Notes under the pieces: model-generated
What the model was told of the DNA's origin: nothing
Databases searched by the model: none
The model's input: the letters and a program-made list of their open reading frames with translations, nothing else
DNA from: Pseudomonas schmalbachii
GTDB taxonomy: Bacteria > Pseudomonadota > Gammaproteobacteria > Pseudomonadales > Pseudomonadaceae
Assembly: GCF_017589465.1 (NCBI RefSeq)
Contig: NZ_JAELYA010000003.1
Coordinates: forward strand, 62,001-126,000
Reading direction: 5' to 3'
DNA length: 64,000 nucleotides
Program-made: the position numbers and the translations under genes
Part shown: in pieces, positions 16,801 through 26,028 of the stretch
Numbering within the stretch: position 1 is the stretch's first letter
Layout: each line of letters starts with the position of its first letter

Positions 16801-19696
16801 CGTAGTTCCAGCCGTTGGCCGCGCCGTCGGCGGAAACCACGTCCCACTTCGGCAGGTGGATGTGCTGGCCGACCACGTCGGTCGGTGTACGCACCTGATA
16901 GTCGTCCAGCTCGTAGAAGGACGGGATCAGGTTGGTGTGCTGGTACTGCACGCAGTCGAAGGTGTTGATCCGCATGACCAGAGGCTCGGGCGCCTTCTGC
17001 TTGGTGATGATCGGCCAGACGTCCTCCCACAGGGTAAAGGAGCGGGCCTGCGGGAAGTGGTAGCCGGCCTTGTTGAACACCGCGTCGAACTGGATGGCCG
17101 CCCCCTTGTAGATGCGCGGGTGGTCGGCGGTGTATGGCGAGGAGCCGGTGAAGGACATGGCCGCCGGGCTTTCGCCGCTGTTGAACAGCCCGGCGCCGGC
17201 CGATGCGGTCAGGCGTTTCTGCCGGTCATCCACGCAGGGTTCGTAGAATGGCGCACCGGCCACCGGCGGCGAGCCGTTGGTGCGGAACGCGGCCGGGCGG
17301 GTCTGCAATCCCGGCAACAGCGCATAGCTGGGGTGCTCGGCCTTGGCGTGGTAGGCCATGGCGGCCTGCTCGACGTCGGTGCCCTCTTCCGGCATGTAGA
17401 TCGCCCGGGCGCGGGTGATCACCTTGGAGAAGTCCAGCTTGGTCATGCTGGCGACCGCTTCGCCGCCGGCGGCCACGCCATCCAGCGCGTGCCGTGGCAG
17501 GCCGCCATCCCAGCCGGCGACCTGGTTCGGGTCGAGGTTGGCCCACAGCGGGTTGCCGGAATCGCGCAGCTCCCTGGCCTTGTACGGATCGAGCATATCC
17601 AGCGGCGGGGTCGGCGGACGCTGGCCGACGCTGCTTTCCATGCCGCCGATCCAGAACGGGAAGCCGGGGTTCTTCAGCACGCCGTTGACGTAGTTTTCCG
17701 GGCTGCGGTCGACCAGAGCGACGGAGCCGATGGCGCCTATGACGCTATCGTCGCCGCCATCCTCGCCGTCGTCATTGGCGGCAACCTGGGTTTCGCCCAT
17801 CTTCGGCACCACGGTCACCTTGCCCGGCATCGGCGGCATGGCCTTGCCCGGCAGCGGGACGATGGCCGGGATCGGTGTGCCGGCGATGATCTCGCCATCC
17901 GGCAAGGCGCGCGCACCGGCTGCCGGCAGACCGCTGCGCAGGGCGAAGGGTTGGCTGTGGTAGCTGTCCGCACCGTCGCCGGAAACCGCCAGTCTGGTGC
18001 CCTCTTCGAACACGTCATGCACCCGCCACATGTTCCACATGCCCTGGGCGAAGTGCGGGTAGAAATGGCAATGGTAGATGGAGTCGCCGGATACGCGGTT
18101 GCGGTTGCCCGAACCGCCGTTGGCGATCTCGTAGGTGTAGGAAGATCCCGGGCCGATGGCCTGGGCATCCATGTAGTCGGAGTTGTCGTCGTTGGGGTTG
18201 AACAGCCACTGGTGCGCGTGCAGGTGGAAGATGTGCTGCTCGTAACCCTGGTGGGTGTTGCGCATCTTGACGAAGTCGCCGATGTAGCTGTGGTTGACGT
18301 TGGACGGCTCGGCCGGATACAGCGCCATGCTCGCCTTGATGCCGACGGCTTCCGGCGGCGGCTCCACGCCGGGCGCGAGGGTTTCCAGGCCGACGTTGGC
18401 CGGCACGTCCACCAGCATCCCGGCGTCGCCGACGGTGTGCGCGCTGAGGAAGAATTCCTCGTAGGCGCAGGACAGGCAGTCGTGCATCGGCCCGACGCCA
18501 AGGCGGTTGCCGATGATTTCCGCGCCGATGGCATTGGCGCCGAAGTTGATCAGGAAGGAGTCGCGGGTCGGCTCCAGCACATGACCGAATACCGGGTCGG
18601 CGTAGTAGGCCGGGAATGCCTGGGTGACCACCGCCTCGTCCTGGAACATCACGGCGAAGTCGCGGAACGGTTCCAGCCGGTTGGGCAGCGCCGGGTTGCG
18701 CTTGCCCTTGCTTTCCAGCGGATAGGTGGAAGGCGGGAAGCTGCCGTCCTGGTTCGGCCCCATGACCACGGCGTCGCTGTCGCTGGCGACGATCTCGTTG
18801 CCGTTGACCATGTTGATGATCGGCAGTCCGGCCTTGCCTTCGCTGAGCCACGGCTCGACCTGCGGATAGCGCGCCTCGTAGTCGATCACCGGCTGGCCGG
18901 TCGGCGTGCGGCCGGTGGTCGCCAGGCGCATTTCCTCTTCGGTGAGGGTATTGCGGTAGGCACGGCCGGCCTTGGGCAGCACCACGACCTGGCCGAACAG
19001 GCCGTTGCCGACGTTGCCGGCACTGCCTTCGCCGCCGAAGCTGGTGCCCGGGTTGCCGACGGCGAATGCGCCTTCGCGTTCGGCGTAGAGGGTGTAGGTA
19101 CGGCTGGTGCCGGGCAGCGCCAGGTAGTTGTCGTTGCGGCCGACGTTGCCGGCGATGTCGGCGATGGAGTTGACCGCCTGCATGCCGGTGACATGGAAGC
19201 CGACATGGCGGTCGGCGACCTGGTCGTTGGCCTCGACGATCACGCCATGCCCCGCTTCATGTTCTTCCTCGGCGCCGCCTTCGGGATGGCTGCCATTCGG
19301 GTTGGCCTGGAACGCCAGCAGGTTCTCCAGGTGGACGGTCAGGCAGTCGCCGGCGGCCACGCGCAGCACCAGCGGACGCGGACGCTTGTCCGGGCGCAGG
19401 CTGACCTTGCCGGGCACCGCGGCGCCGCCACGGCTGAGCGGCACGCCGCGGTCGTCCACCACGTCCTGGCGCAGGGCGTACAACATGCCGTTGACGTTCT
19501 GCGCGCCCATGCGGTTGAACATCAGTGGCTGGTCGAGTGCGACCACGTTGGCCACCAGATTCCGCGCGCAACTGGCAGCCGCTTCCGCCTCGTCGCTTTC
19601 GGCTGCGCCGAACAGCAGCGCCAGGGCCATCATCCCTTTGCCGCTCCACCGGCACAGGAGATCGTTCCTGGCAGATCGTTGATGACGGTTACGCAT
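13883..19696 (-). CDS. MnxG-type giant multicopper oxidase, copy 2
   Basis: A 1937-aa paralogue of the adjacent genes, collinear with them over its whole length. The signal-like N-terminus (GKGMMALALLFGAAESDEAEA) precedes the conserved mature start CARNLVANVVALDQPLMFNR. Copper motifs are HLHAHQW (about 489), IYHCHFYPHF (about 537), THDHFGPSTHQQ, HNVTLHGVKW, SSHVGLHAQLL and ASHFSLMFPS. The EF-hand-like loop DIDGDGKNDSFRE is at about 1099. Compared with copy 1 the acidic inserts are shorter (EEEHEAGHGV and NDDGEDGGDD), and the long Asp/His run is missing. The ATG at 19696 has GGGGAGGGAAGG upstream. It has its own sigma-54 promoter and a downstream hairpin, so it is probably an independent transcription unit within the cluster. 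Function is inferred as in copy 1. Confidence 0.85.
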   Translation of the reverse strand: MRNRHQRSARNDLLCRWSGKGMMALALLFGAAESDEAEAAASCARNLVANVVALDQPLMFNRMGAQNVNGMLYALRQDVVDDRGVPLSRGGAAVPGKVSLRPDKRPRPLVLRVAAGDCLTVHLENLLAFQANPNGSHPEGGAEEEHEAGHGVIVEANDQVADRHVGFHVTGMQAVNSIADIAGNVGRNDNYLALPGTSRTYTLYAEREGAFAVGNPGTSFGGEGSAGNVGNGLFGQVVVLPKAGRAYRNTLTEEEMRLATTGRTPTGQPVIDYEARYPQVEPWLSEGKAGLPIINMVNGNEIVASDSDAVVMGPNQDGSFPPSTYPLESKGKRNPALPNRLEPFRDFAVMFQDEAVVTQAFPAYYADPVFGHVLEPTRDSFLINFGANAIGAEIIGNRLGVGPMHDCLSCAYEEFFLSAHTVGDAGMLVDVPANVGLETLAPGVEPPPEAVGIKASMALYPAEPSNVNHSYIGDFVKMRNTHQGYEQHIFHLHAHQWLFNPNDDNSDYMDAQAIGPGSSYTYEIANGGSGNRNRVSGDSIYHCHFYPHFAQGMWNMWRVHDVFEEGTRLAVSGDGADSYHSQPFALRSGLPAAGARALPDGEIIAGTPIPAIVPLPGKAMPPMPGKVTVVPKMGETQVAANDDGEDGGDDSVIGAIGSVALVDRSPENYVNGVLKNPGFPFWIGGMESSVGQRPPTPPLDMLDPYKARELRDSGNPLWANLDPNQVAGWDGGLPRHALDGVAAGGEAVASMTKLDFSKVITRARAIYMPEEGTDVEQAAMAYHAKAEHPSYALLPGLQTRPAAFRTNGSPPVAGAPFYEPCVDDRQKRLTASAGAGLFNSGESPAAMSFTGSSPYTADHPRIYKGAAIQFDAVFNKAGYHFPQARSFTLWEDVWPIITKQKAPEPLVMRINTFDCVQYQHTNLIPSFYELDDYQVRTPTDVVGQHIHLPKWDVVSADGAANGWNYEDGILSPATVVERIEAIRHYNHCEEGDARDGNQACPKPTNHPFFSRYGRADWVGARTQMQRWFADPVVNTRGIDRGLGNIFTHDHFGPSTHQQLGLYATVLAEPAGSTWAHSETGEPFYTRHDGGPTSWQAIVSTGDIDGDGKNDSFREFFLEYSDFQHAFEAGVYVGAGPDGIPDGVAYPVSADTFRYTINPPVRGQQGTLLDGNVELNTSQLPFCPLRPCPQAISVDDPGMFTVNYRNEPLALRIYDPLKTGPDGKTGMQADGYAGDLAFALQSRTDRRIDAFNLRPSEVGSATGPTGGVTLFPPHINKGDEPGDPFTPMLRTYTGDNVRLRVNAGGYEEEHNVTLHGVKWLHSGTGFGSSSNSGWRSAQMVGISEQFGFVAPVSMMSSADGDTADHLYSMDASLEGYWNGIWGVMRNYSTARNDLVALPNNPKPVTARNTTAFDGICPRTSPNPNGIGSRPTPKRNFEIVAALANDILPNPLALTIGDPQNATMHVGGTLNPNGGTLVYNPRAVSIPQVTIVEPEEGEVITIGGQSGPLHDPTAILYVRKADLDPATGKLKAGVPIEPLTLRVNAGDCINVTLENRLPTLMPDLPTLATMHGVVKRNRFDSHGATTFGNNLMRPSSHVGLHAQLLSYDVTKSDGVNVGRNWVQTVPPRAGNSGAWPTRNYQYYAGHLEREGRPVTQLGRTVDNINATAIEFGGLNLTPADIIKQPQKGLAGAMTVHPQGATWTEDASSRANATVTPLAPAPAYRDFTMVWNKALNMRWANGAPVENIAAEGAGLATDPQDNSNMAINYKTEPLWYRFGFAPDSPFVSAQGFGLADIANAHMAHSNALVGGDPVTPVLRVKPGQPFRMHLLMATGGSRGSTFQLGGHLWPFNPFQAEKSDSGGYPMYPTGISSVRFGYNPMAMYVGALESVLPASHFSLMFPSAGGANAVPGDYLFRDYAGFGNLSGLWGILRVSDEPAQ

Positions 19697-19737
19697 GGCC
19701 TTCCCTCCCCGGAAAAATGCTGTAACAACCGGGGTTC

Positions 19738-19753
19738 GGCAATAGCCGTGCCA
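19738..19753 (-). promoter_or_regulatory. Sigma-54 promoter of MnxG-type oxidase copy 2
   Basis: The minus strand reads TGGCACGGCTATTGCC, matching TGGCACGN4TTGC at every defined position except the last. It lies 42 bases upstream of the ATG, the same placement as for copies 1 and 3. Confidence 0.87.
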
Positions 19754-19808
19754 TAGGCCTGAAATGCTTTCAGTTCAAAAAGTTACAGTTTTGTTTCAGC
19801 CCCTGATG

Positions 19809-19834
19809 GTGGGGGATATCGCTCACTCCCCCAC
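19809..19834. promoter_or_regulatory. Inverted repeat upstream of oxidase copy 2
   Basis: Arms GTGGGGGA and TCCCCCAC (8 bp, perfect) are separated by 10 bases, centred about 75 bases upstream of the sigma-54 promoter. The right half continues as CCCCCACTATGGGG, echoing the CCCCCACTTCAGGG block of copy 1. Candidate activator site. Confidence 0.5.
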
Positions 19835-19898
19835 TATGGGGATCGCCGTTTTCCTTACGTTTGCCCCCTATTCGATCCCACGGGTTGCAATGCCCACC

Positions 19899-19986
19899 GT
19901 AGGTTGGCGCTGAGCTTGCGAAGCCCAACAAGCATGGCGCGATGCCCACCGGATGTTGGGCTTCGCTGCGCTCAGCACCAACCTAC
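19899..19986. repeat. Inverted pair of GTAGGTTGG-type REP units
   Basis: The left unit begins GTAGGTTGGCGCTGAGC and carries GAAGCCCAACA. The right unit is its near reverse complement, ending GCTCAGCACCAACCTAC. A further single unit of this family lies at about 33579-33611. The rest of the 446-base gap between copies 2 and 3 contains only the promoter, the GC palindrome and a hairpin. Confidence 0.8.
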
Positions 19987-20061
19987 GCGGGTTCTGGCTC
20001 AGCCACGTCGTTTCATTGCTGGCTTTTTCCTTACGCTTGCCCCCAATTCCGAGTGACTGCC

Positions 20062-20097
20062 GGCGGGCCGCCGCGACGTACTGCCCGGCGGCCCACC
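20062..20097 (-). terminator. Hairpin downstream of oxidase copy 3
   Basis: Arms GGCGGGCCGCC and GGCGGCCCACC (one G-U pair) flank a 14-base loop, about 46 bases past the stop codon. No T run. The flanking CCGGCAGTCACTCGG resembles the flank of the copy 2 hairpin. Confidence 0.45.
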
Positions 20098-20142
20098 GCA
20101 CTCTCCCCCCGCCCTTTTGCAAGACGAGCCCGCGCCGAAGAA

Positions 20143-23100
20143 TCAGGGCGCCGGCTCGTTGCTCACCCGCAAGATTCCCCACAAACCGGACAGGTTGCCG
20201 AAACTGGCATAGTCGCGGAACAGATAGTCCCCCGGCACCGCATTGGCTCCGCCGGCGCTGGGGAACATGAAGCTGTAATGCCCGGCCGGCAGGAGGTTTT
20301 CCTGGGCACCGATATAGGTCGCCAGCGGGTTGAGGCCGAAGCGCACCGAACCGACGCCCGGCGGGAATTGCGGGAAGCCATCGGCATCGCTCTTCTCCGC
20401 CAGGAACGGGTTGAACGCCCATACGTGCCCGGCGAGCTGGAAGGTGGTGCCACGGCTGCCGCCGCTCGGCAGCAGCAGGTGCGTGCGGAACGGCTGCCCC
20501 GGCTTCACCCGCAGCACCGGCGTCGCCGGGTCGCTGCCCACCAGTTCGTTGCTGTAGGCCATGTAGGCGTTGGGGACGTCGGCCAGGCCGAAGCCGCCGG
20601 CATGGCTGAACGGCGTGTCCGGCGCCAGGCCGAAGCGGAACCACAGGGGCTCGCTGCGGGAGTTGATCGCCATGCCGCCGCTGTCCTGGGTGTCGGCGGG
20701 AATGCCGGCGCCTTCCCCGCCGATGTTCTCCACCGGCGCGCCATCGGCCCAGCGCAGGTTCAGGCCCTTCTGGAACACCAGGGTGAAATCGCGATAAGCC
20801 GCTGCCGGCGCCGGCGGCTGCACCGTGGCGGACAGCCGCGAGGAGGCATCCTCGGTCCAGGTCGCTCCCGCCGGCAGCACCGTCATCGCCCCGCCGAGGC
20901 CTTTCTGCGCTTGCTTGATGACATCCGCCGAGGTCAGGTTGAGGCCGCCGAACTCGACCGGTGTGGCGTTGATGTTGTCCACGGCGCGGCCGAGCTGGGT
21001 AATCGGCTTGCCCTCGCGCTCCAGGTGACCGGCGTAGTACTGGTAGCTGCGGGTCGGCCAGGCGCCGCTGTTGCCCGCCCGTGGCGGCACGGTCTGCACG
21101 CCGTTGATGCCGACGTTGAAGCCGTCCGACCTGCTCATGTCATAGGCCAGCAACTGGGCGTGCAGGCCGACGTGGCTGGACGGCCGCATCAGGTTGTTGC
21201 CGAAGGTGGTGGACCCGTGCGGGTCGAAGCGGTCGCGCTTGATCGCGTTCTGCGTCACCGCCCGGGTCGCCAGGTCCGGCATGACTTCCGGCAGGCGGTT
21301 CTCCAGGGTGACATTGACGCAGTCGCCGGCATTCACCCGCAGCACCAGCGGCTCGACCGGCACGCCCGGCTTCAGCTTGCCGGTGGCGGGATCGAGGTCG
21401 GCCTTGCGCACGTACATGATCGCGGTCGGGTCGTGCAGCGGGCCGGAGTGGCCGCCAATGGTCGTGACCGTGCCGTCCTCGGGCTCGACCACGGTGACCT
21501 GCGGAATGCTCGTCGCACGGGAGTTGTAGACCAGCGTGCCGCCGCCGGGCTTGAGCGGCCCGCCGACATGCTGGCTGGCGTTAGGCGGATCGCCGATGGC
21601 GACGTTGTACGGGTTGCCGAGAATGTCGTTGGCCAGCGCCACCACCACGTCGAAATTGCGCTGCGGAGTCGGCCGGCTGCCGATGCCGGTCGGATTCGGT
21701 CCGGTGCGCGGGCACACGCCATCGAAGGCCGTGGTGTTGCGCGCGGCCACCGGCTTCGGGTTGTTCGGCAGGGCCGCCAGATCGGCGCGCTGGCTGGTGT
21801 AGTTGCGCATCACGCCCCAGATGCCCGACCAGTAGCCTTCAAAGGAAGCATCCATCGAGTACAGGTAGTCTGCGGTGTCGGCGGTGGCACTGGACATCAT
21901 CGCCACCGGTGCATTGAAGCCGAGCTGTTCGGAGATGCCGATCATCTGCGCCGAGCGCCAGCCGGAGGTCGGACTGCTGCCGAAACCGCTGCCGGAGTGC
22001 AACCACTTCACGCCGTGCAGGGTGATGTTGTGGGTTTCCTCGTAGCCGCCGGCGTGGACGCGCAGGCGCACGTTGTCGCCGGTGTAGGTACGCAGCATCG
22101 GGGTGAACGGGTCGCCGGGCATGTCGCCCTTGTTGATGTGCGGCGGGAACAGGGTGACGCCGCCGGTGGGCCCGGTCGCCGCGGCGATCTCGCTGGGGCG
22201 CTTGTTCAGCGCATCGATCCTGCGGTCGGTGCGGCTCTGCAGGGCGAAGGCGAGGTCGCCGGCATAGCCGTCGGCCTGCATGCCGGGCTTGCCGTCCGGG
22301 CCGGTTTTCAGCGGATCGTAGATGCGCAGGCCGAGCGGCTCGTTGCGGTAGTTGACGGAGAACATGCCGGGGTCCTCGCCGTCGATGATCTGCGGGCACG
22401 GACGGCTCGGGCAGCCCGGCATCTCGCCGCCGGCAAGGTCCGTGCCGCCATCCAGCAGATTGCCGGAGCCGCCGCGCATCGGCGGGTTGATCGCATAGCG
22501 GAAGCTGTCGGCACTGGCCGGATAGGCAGCCGGATTCGCCACGCCGTCCGGCCCCGCGCCGACATACACGCCGGCCTCGTAGGCATGCTGGAAGTCGCTG
22601 TATTCGAGAAAGAACTCGCGATAGCTGTCGTTCTTGCCGTCGCCATCCAGGTCGGTGGTGTTGACCAGCGCCTCCCACGAAGTCGGCCCGCCATCATGCC
22701 GGGTGTACAGCGGCTCGCCGGATTCCGCCTGGTTCCAGGTCGAGCCCGCCGGTTCGGCCAGCACGGTGGCATACAGGCCGATCTGCTGGTGGGTGGAGGG
22801 GCCGAAGTGGTCGTGGGTGAAGATGGTGCCCAGGCCCCGGTCGATGCCCCGGGTATTCACCACCGGGTCGGCGAACCAGCGCTGCATCGCCGTGCGCGCG
22901 CCCAGCCAGTCGCCGCGCCCGTAGTGGCCGAAGAACGGGTGCTGCCTGGCCTGCGGACATGCCGGCGTGCCGTCGCGGGAGTCGCCCTCTGCGCAGCCGT
23001 TGTAGGCGCGGATGGCGTGGATGCGCTCGACCACCGTCTGCGGCGAGAGGATGCCGTCCTCGTAGTTCCAGCCGTTGCCGGAACCGTCGGCGGAAACGAT

Positions 23101-25923
23101 GTCCCACTTCGGCAGATGGATGTGCTGGCCGACCACATCGGTCGGGGTGCGGATCTGGTAGTCGTCCATTTCGTAGACGGCCGGGATCAGGTTGGTCTGC
23201 TGGTACATCACGCAGTCGAAGGTGTTGATCCGCATGACCAGCGGTTCCGGCGCCTTCTGCTTGGTGATGGTCGGCCAGACGTCCTCCCACAGGGCGAGCG
23301 CGCGGCTCTGCGGGAAGTGGTAGCCGACCTTGTTGAACACCGCGTCGAACTGGATATCGGCGGCCTTGTAGACACGCGGATGGTCGGCGGTGAACGGCGA
23401 GGAACCGCTGAAGGTCATGGCGTTCAGGCTCTCGCCACTGTTGAACAGGCCGGCGCCGGCACTACTGGTCAGGCGCTTGCCGCGGTCGTCCATGCACGGC
23501 TCGAAGTACGGCGCCCCCGCGGTCGGCGGGGCGCCATTGGTGCGGAACGCGGCCGGCCGGGTCTGCCCGCCCGGCAGCACCATGTAGCTGGGGTGGTCGG
23601 GCCTGGAGTGATAGATCATCGCCGCCTGCTCGACATCGGTCCCCTCCTCCGGGAAGTAGATCGGCCTGGCGCGGGTCAGTTCCTTGGAGAAATCCAGCGG
23701 CGTGGTATGCACCACCGCCTCGCCCCCGGCGGCGAAGCCATCCAGGGCATGCCGTGGCAGGCCGCCGTCCCAGCCGGCCACCTGGTTCGGATCGAGGTTG
23801 GCCCACAGCTGATTGCCGGAGTCGTGCAGGACCCTGGCCTTGTAGGGATCGAGCATGTCCAGCGGCGGGGTCGGCGGACGCTGGCCGACGGAGCTTTCCA
23901 TGCCGCCGATCCAGAACGGGAAGCCGGGGTTCTTCAAGGTGCCATTGACGTAGTTTTCCGGGCTGCGGTCGACCAGCGCGACGGAGCCGACGGCGCCTTC
24001 GACTTCCTCGCCATTGCCATCGAGCCGCTTGCCGATCTTCGGCACCACGCTGACCTTGCCCGGCATCGGCGCCATGGCCTTGCCCGGCAGCGGCACGATG
24101 GCCGGGATCGGCGTGCCGGCGACGATCTCGCCATCCGGCAGCGCGCGTGCGCCGGGAGCCGGCAGGCCGCTACGCAAGGCGAACGGCACGCTGTGGAAGC
24201 CATCGCCACCCTGCGCCGACACCGCCAGCTGCGTGCCCTGCTCGAACACATCGTGCACCCGCCACATGGTCCACATGCCCTGGGCGAAGTGCGGATAGAA
24301 GTGGCAGTGATAGATGGCGTCGCCGGATACGCGGTTGCGGTTGCCCGAACCGCCGTTGGCGATCTCGTAGGTGTAGGAGGCGCCGGGGCCGAGACCCTGG
24401 GCGTCCATGTAGTCGGAGTTGTCGTCGTTGGGATTGAACAGCCACTGGTGCGCGTGTAGGTGGAAGACGTGCTGCTCCTTGCCCTGGTGGGTGTTGCGGA
24501 TCTTGACGAAGTCGCCGATGTAGCTGTGGTTGACGTTGGATGGCTCGGCCGGATAGAGCGCCATGCTCGCCTTGATGCCGAGCGCTTCCGGCGGCGGCGT
24601 CTGGCCGGGGCCGATGTTTTCCAGGCCGACGTTGGCCGGTACGTCCACCTGCATGCCCGCGTCCCCTACCGTGCTGGCATTCAGGAAGAATTCCTCGAAG
24701 GCGCAGTCCAGGCAGTCGTGCATCGGCCCGACGCCGAGGCGGTTGGCGACGATTTCCGCACCGATGCCGCCGCTGCCGTAGTTGATCATGAAGGCGTCGC
24801 GGCCCGACTCCAGCACGTGGCCGAACACCGGGTCGGACCACCAGGCCGGGAATGCCTGGGTCACGACGCTTTCGTCCTCGAACAGCGCGGAGAAATCGCG
24901 GAACGCTTCCAGCCGGTTGGGCAATGCCGGGTTGCGCTTGCCCTTGCTCTCCAGCGGATAGGTGGACGGCGGGAAGCTGCCGTCGCTGTTCGGCCCCATG
25001 ACGATGGCGTCGCTGTCGCTGTCGACGATCTCGTTGCCGTCGACCATGGCGAGGATCGGCGTGCCGGCCTTGCCTTCGGTGATCCACGGCTCGCGGCTCG
25101 GGTAGCGCGCCTCGTAGTCGATCACCGGCTGGCCGGTCGGCGTGCGCCCGATGCTCGCCAGGCGCATCTCCTCTTCAGTCACGGTATTGCGGTAGGTGCG
25201 GCCGTACTTCGGTTCGACCACCACCTGGCCGAACAGGCCATTGCCGGCATTCCCGGCGCTGCCTTCGCCGCCGAAGGTGGCGCCCTGGCTGCCGACGGCG
25301 AATGCCCCTTCGCGCTCGGCGTACAGCGTGTAGCTACGGCTGGCGCCGGGCTCGACCAGATAGTTGCCGTTGCGGCCGACGTTGGAAGCGATATCGCCGA
25401 TGGAGCTGACCGGCTGCATGCCATTGACCAGGAAGCCGACATGGCGGTCGGATACCTGGTTATCGGCCTCCAGTTCCAGCGCCTCGTTCTCCTGCTCGCC
25501 GTCCTCTTCCCCGGCAGCGTTCCCCGCACCCCGGTCGCTGTGCGGGTTGGCCTGATAGGCGAGAAGGTTCTGCAGGTTCACCGTCAGGCAATCGCCGGCG
25601 GCCACCCGCAGCACGATCGGACGCGGGCGCTTGTCCGGACGCAGGCTGACCTTGCCGGGCTCGGCCAGGCCACCGCGGGTGAGCAGCACGCCATGGTCGT
25701 CCACCACGTCGCGGCGCAGGGCGTAGATCATGCCGTTGACGTTCTGCGCGCCGAGGCGGTTGAACATCAGCGGCTGGTCGAGGGCCACCACATTGGCCAC
25801 CAGGTTACGCTCGCAGCGCACCGCCGCCTGCGCTCCGCCGCCAGCCAGGTACAGCGACATGGCCAGCAGCCCCGCACTACTCCACGCAGAAAGTCCCTTT
25901 TGCCGACGACGTTGCTCGATCAT
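20143..25923 (-). CDS. MnxG-type giant multicopper oxidase, copy 3
   Basis: A 1926-aa paralogue and the most divergent of the three. The signal-like N-terminus (SSAGLLAMSLYLAGGGAQA) leads into CERNLVANVVALDQPLMFNR. Copper motifs are conserved: HLHAHQW (about 485), IYHCHFYPHF (about 534), THDHFGPSTHQQ, HNITLHGVKW, SSHVGLHAQLL. The EF-hand-like loop DLDGDGKNDSYRE is at about 1088. The first acidic insert is long (EEDGEQENEALELEADN), while the second is reduced to NGEEVEG. Start chosen at ATG 25923, which has GGGGAGA upstream; an in-frame extension to 26004 runs through the sigma-54 promoter and is unlikely. It stands first in the direction of transcription and has its own promoter. Confidence 0.85.
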   Translation of the reverse strand: MIEQRRRQKGLSAWSSAGLLAMSLYLAGGGAQAAVRCERNLVANVVALDQPLMFNRLGAQNVNGMIYALRRDVVDDHGVLLTRGGLAEPGKVSLRPDKRPRPIVLRVAAGDCLTVNLQNLLAYQANPHSDRGAGNAAGEEDGEQENEALELEADNQVSDRHVGFLVNGMQPVSSIGDIASNVGRNGNYLVEPGASRSYTLYAEREGAFAVGSQGATFGGEGSAGNAGNGLFGQVVVEPKYGRTYRNTVTEEEMRLASIGRTPTGQPVIDYEARYPSREPWITEGKAGTPILAMVDGNEIVDSDSDAIVMGPNSDGSFPPSTYPLESKGKRNPALPNRLEAFRDFSALFEDESVVTQAFPAWWSDPVFGHVLESGRDAFMINYGSGGIGAEIVANRLGVGPMHDCLDCAFEEFFLNASTVGDAGMQVDVPANVGLENIGPGQTPPPEALGIKASMALYPAEPSNVNHSYIGDFVKIRNTHQGKEQHVFHLHAHQWLFNPNDDNSDYMDAQGLGPGASYTYEIANGGSGNRNRVSGDAIYHCHFYPHFAQGMWTMWRVHDVFEQGTQLAVSAQGGDGFHSVPFALRSGLPAPGARALPDGEIVAGTPIPAIVPLPGKAMAPMPGKVSVVPKIGKRLDGNGEEVEGAVGSVALVDRSPENYVNGTLKNPGFPFWIGGMESSVGQRPPTPPLDMLDPYKARVLHDSGNQLWANLDPNQVAGWDGGLPRHALDGFAAGGEAVVHTTPLDFSKELTRARPIYFPEEGTDVEQAAMIYHSRPDHPSYMVLPGGQTRPAAFRTNGAPPTAGAPYFEPCMDDRGKRLTSSAGAGLFNSGESLNAMTFSGSSPFTADHPRVYKAADIQFDAVFNKVGYHFPQSRALALWEDVWPTITKQKAPEPLVMRINTFDCVMYQQTNLIPAVYEMDDYQIRTPTDVVGQHIHLPKWDIVSADGSGNGWNYEDGILSPQTVVERIHAIRAYNGCAEGDSRDGTPACPQARQHPFFGHYGRGDWLGARTAMQRWFADPVVNTRGIDRGLGTIFTHDHFGPSTHQQIGLYATVLAEPAGSTWNQAESGEPLYTRHDGGPTSWEALVNTTDLDGDGKNDSYREFFLEYSDFQHAYEAGVYVGAGPDGVANPAAYPASADSFRYAINPPMRGGSGNLLDGGTDLAGGEMPGCPSRPCPQIIDGEDPGMFSVNYRNEPLGLRIYDPLKTGPDGKPGMQADGYAGDLAFALQSRTDRRIDALNKRPSEIAAATGPTGGVTLFPPHINKGDMPGDPFTPMLRTYTGDNVRLRVHAGGYEETHNITLHGVKWLHSGSGFGSSPTSGWRSAQMIGISEQLGFNAPVAMMSSATADTADYLYSMDASFEGYWSGIWGVMRNYTSQRADLAALPNNPKPVAARNTTAFDGVCPRTGPNPTGIGSRPTPQRNFDVVVALANDILGNPYNVAIGDPPNASQHVGGPLKPGGGTLVYNSRATSIPQVTVVEPEDGTVTTIGGHSGPLHDPTAIMYVRKADLDPATGKLKPGVPVEPLVLRVNAGDCVNVTLENRLPEVMPDLATRAVTQNAIKRDRFDPHGSTTFGNNLMRPSSHVGLHAQLLAYDMSRSDGFNVGINGVQTVPPRAGNSGAWPTRSYQYYAGHLEREGKPITQLGRAVDNINATPVEFGGLNLTSADVIKQAQKGLGGAMTVLPAGATWTEDASSRLSATVQPPAPAAAYRDFTLVFQKGLNLRWADGAPVENIGGEGAGIPADTQDSGGMAINSRSEPLWFRFGLAPDTPFSHAGGFGLADVPNAYMAYSNELVGSDPATPVLRVKPGQPFRTHLLLPSGGSRGTTFQLAGHVWAFNPFLAEKSDADGFPQFPPGVGSVRFGLNPLATYIGAQENLLPAGHYSFMFPSAGGANAVPGDYLFRDYASFGNLSGLWGILRVSNEPAP

Positions 25924-25962
25924 GGCGGTCTCCCCGGCCAAATGGCCCGACAGAAGCGCCTC

Positions 25963-25978
25963 GGCAATAGGCATGCCA
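25963..25978 (-). promoter_or_regulatory. Sigma-54 promoter of MnxG-type oxidase copy 3
   Basis: The minus strand reads TGGCATGCCTATTGCC, with perfect -24/-12 spacing, 40 bases upstream of the ATG. The -12 half CTATTGCC is identical to that of copy 2. Confidence 0.85.
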
Positions 25979-26028
25979 TGTCCCGGAGCCCGCCATTTCT
26001 GCAATATTTAGAAACATTTCAGAGTGGG

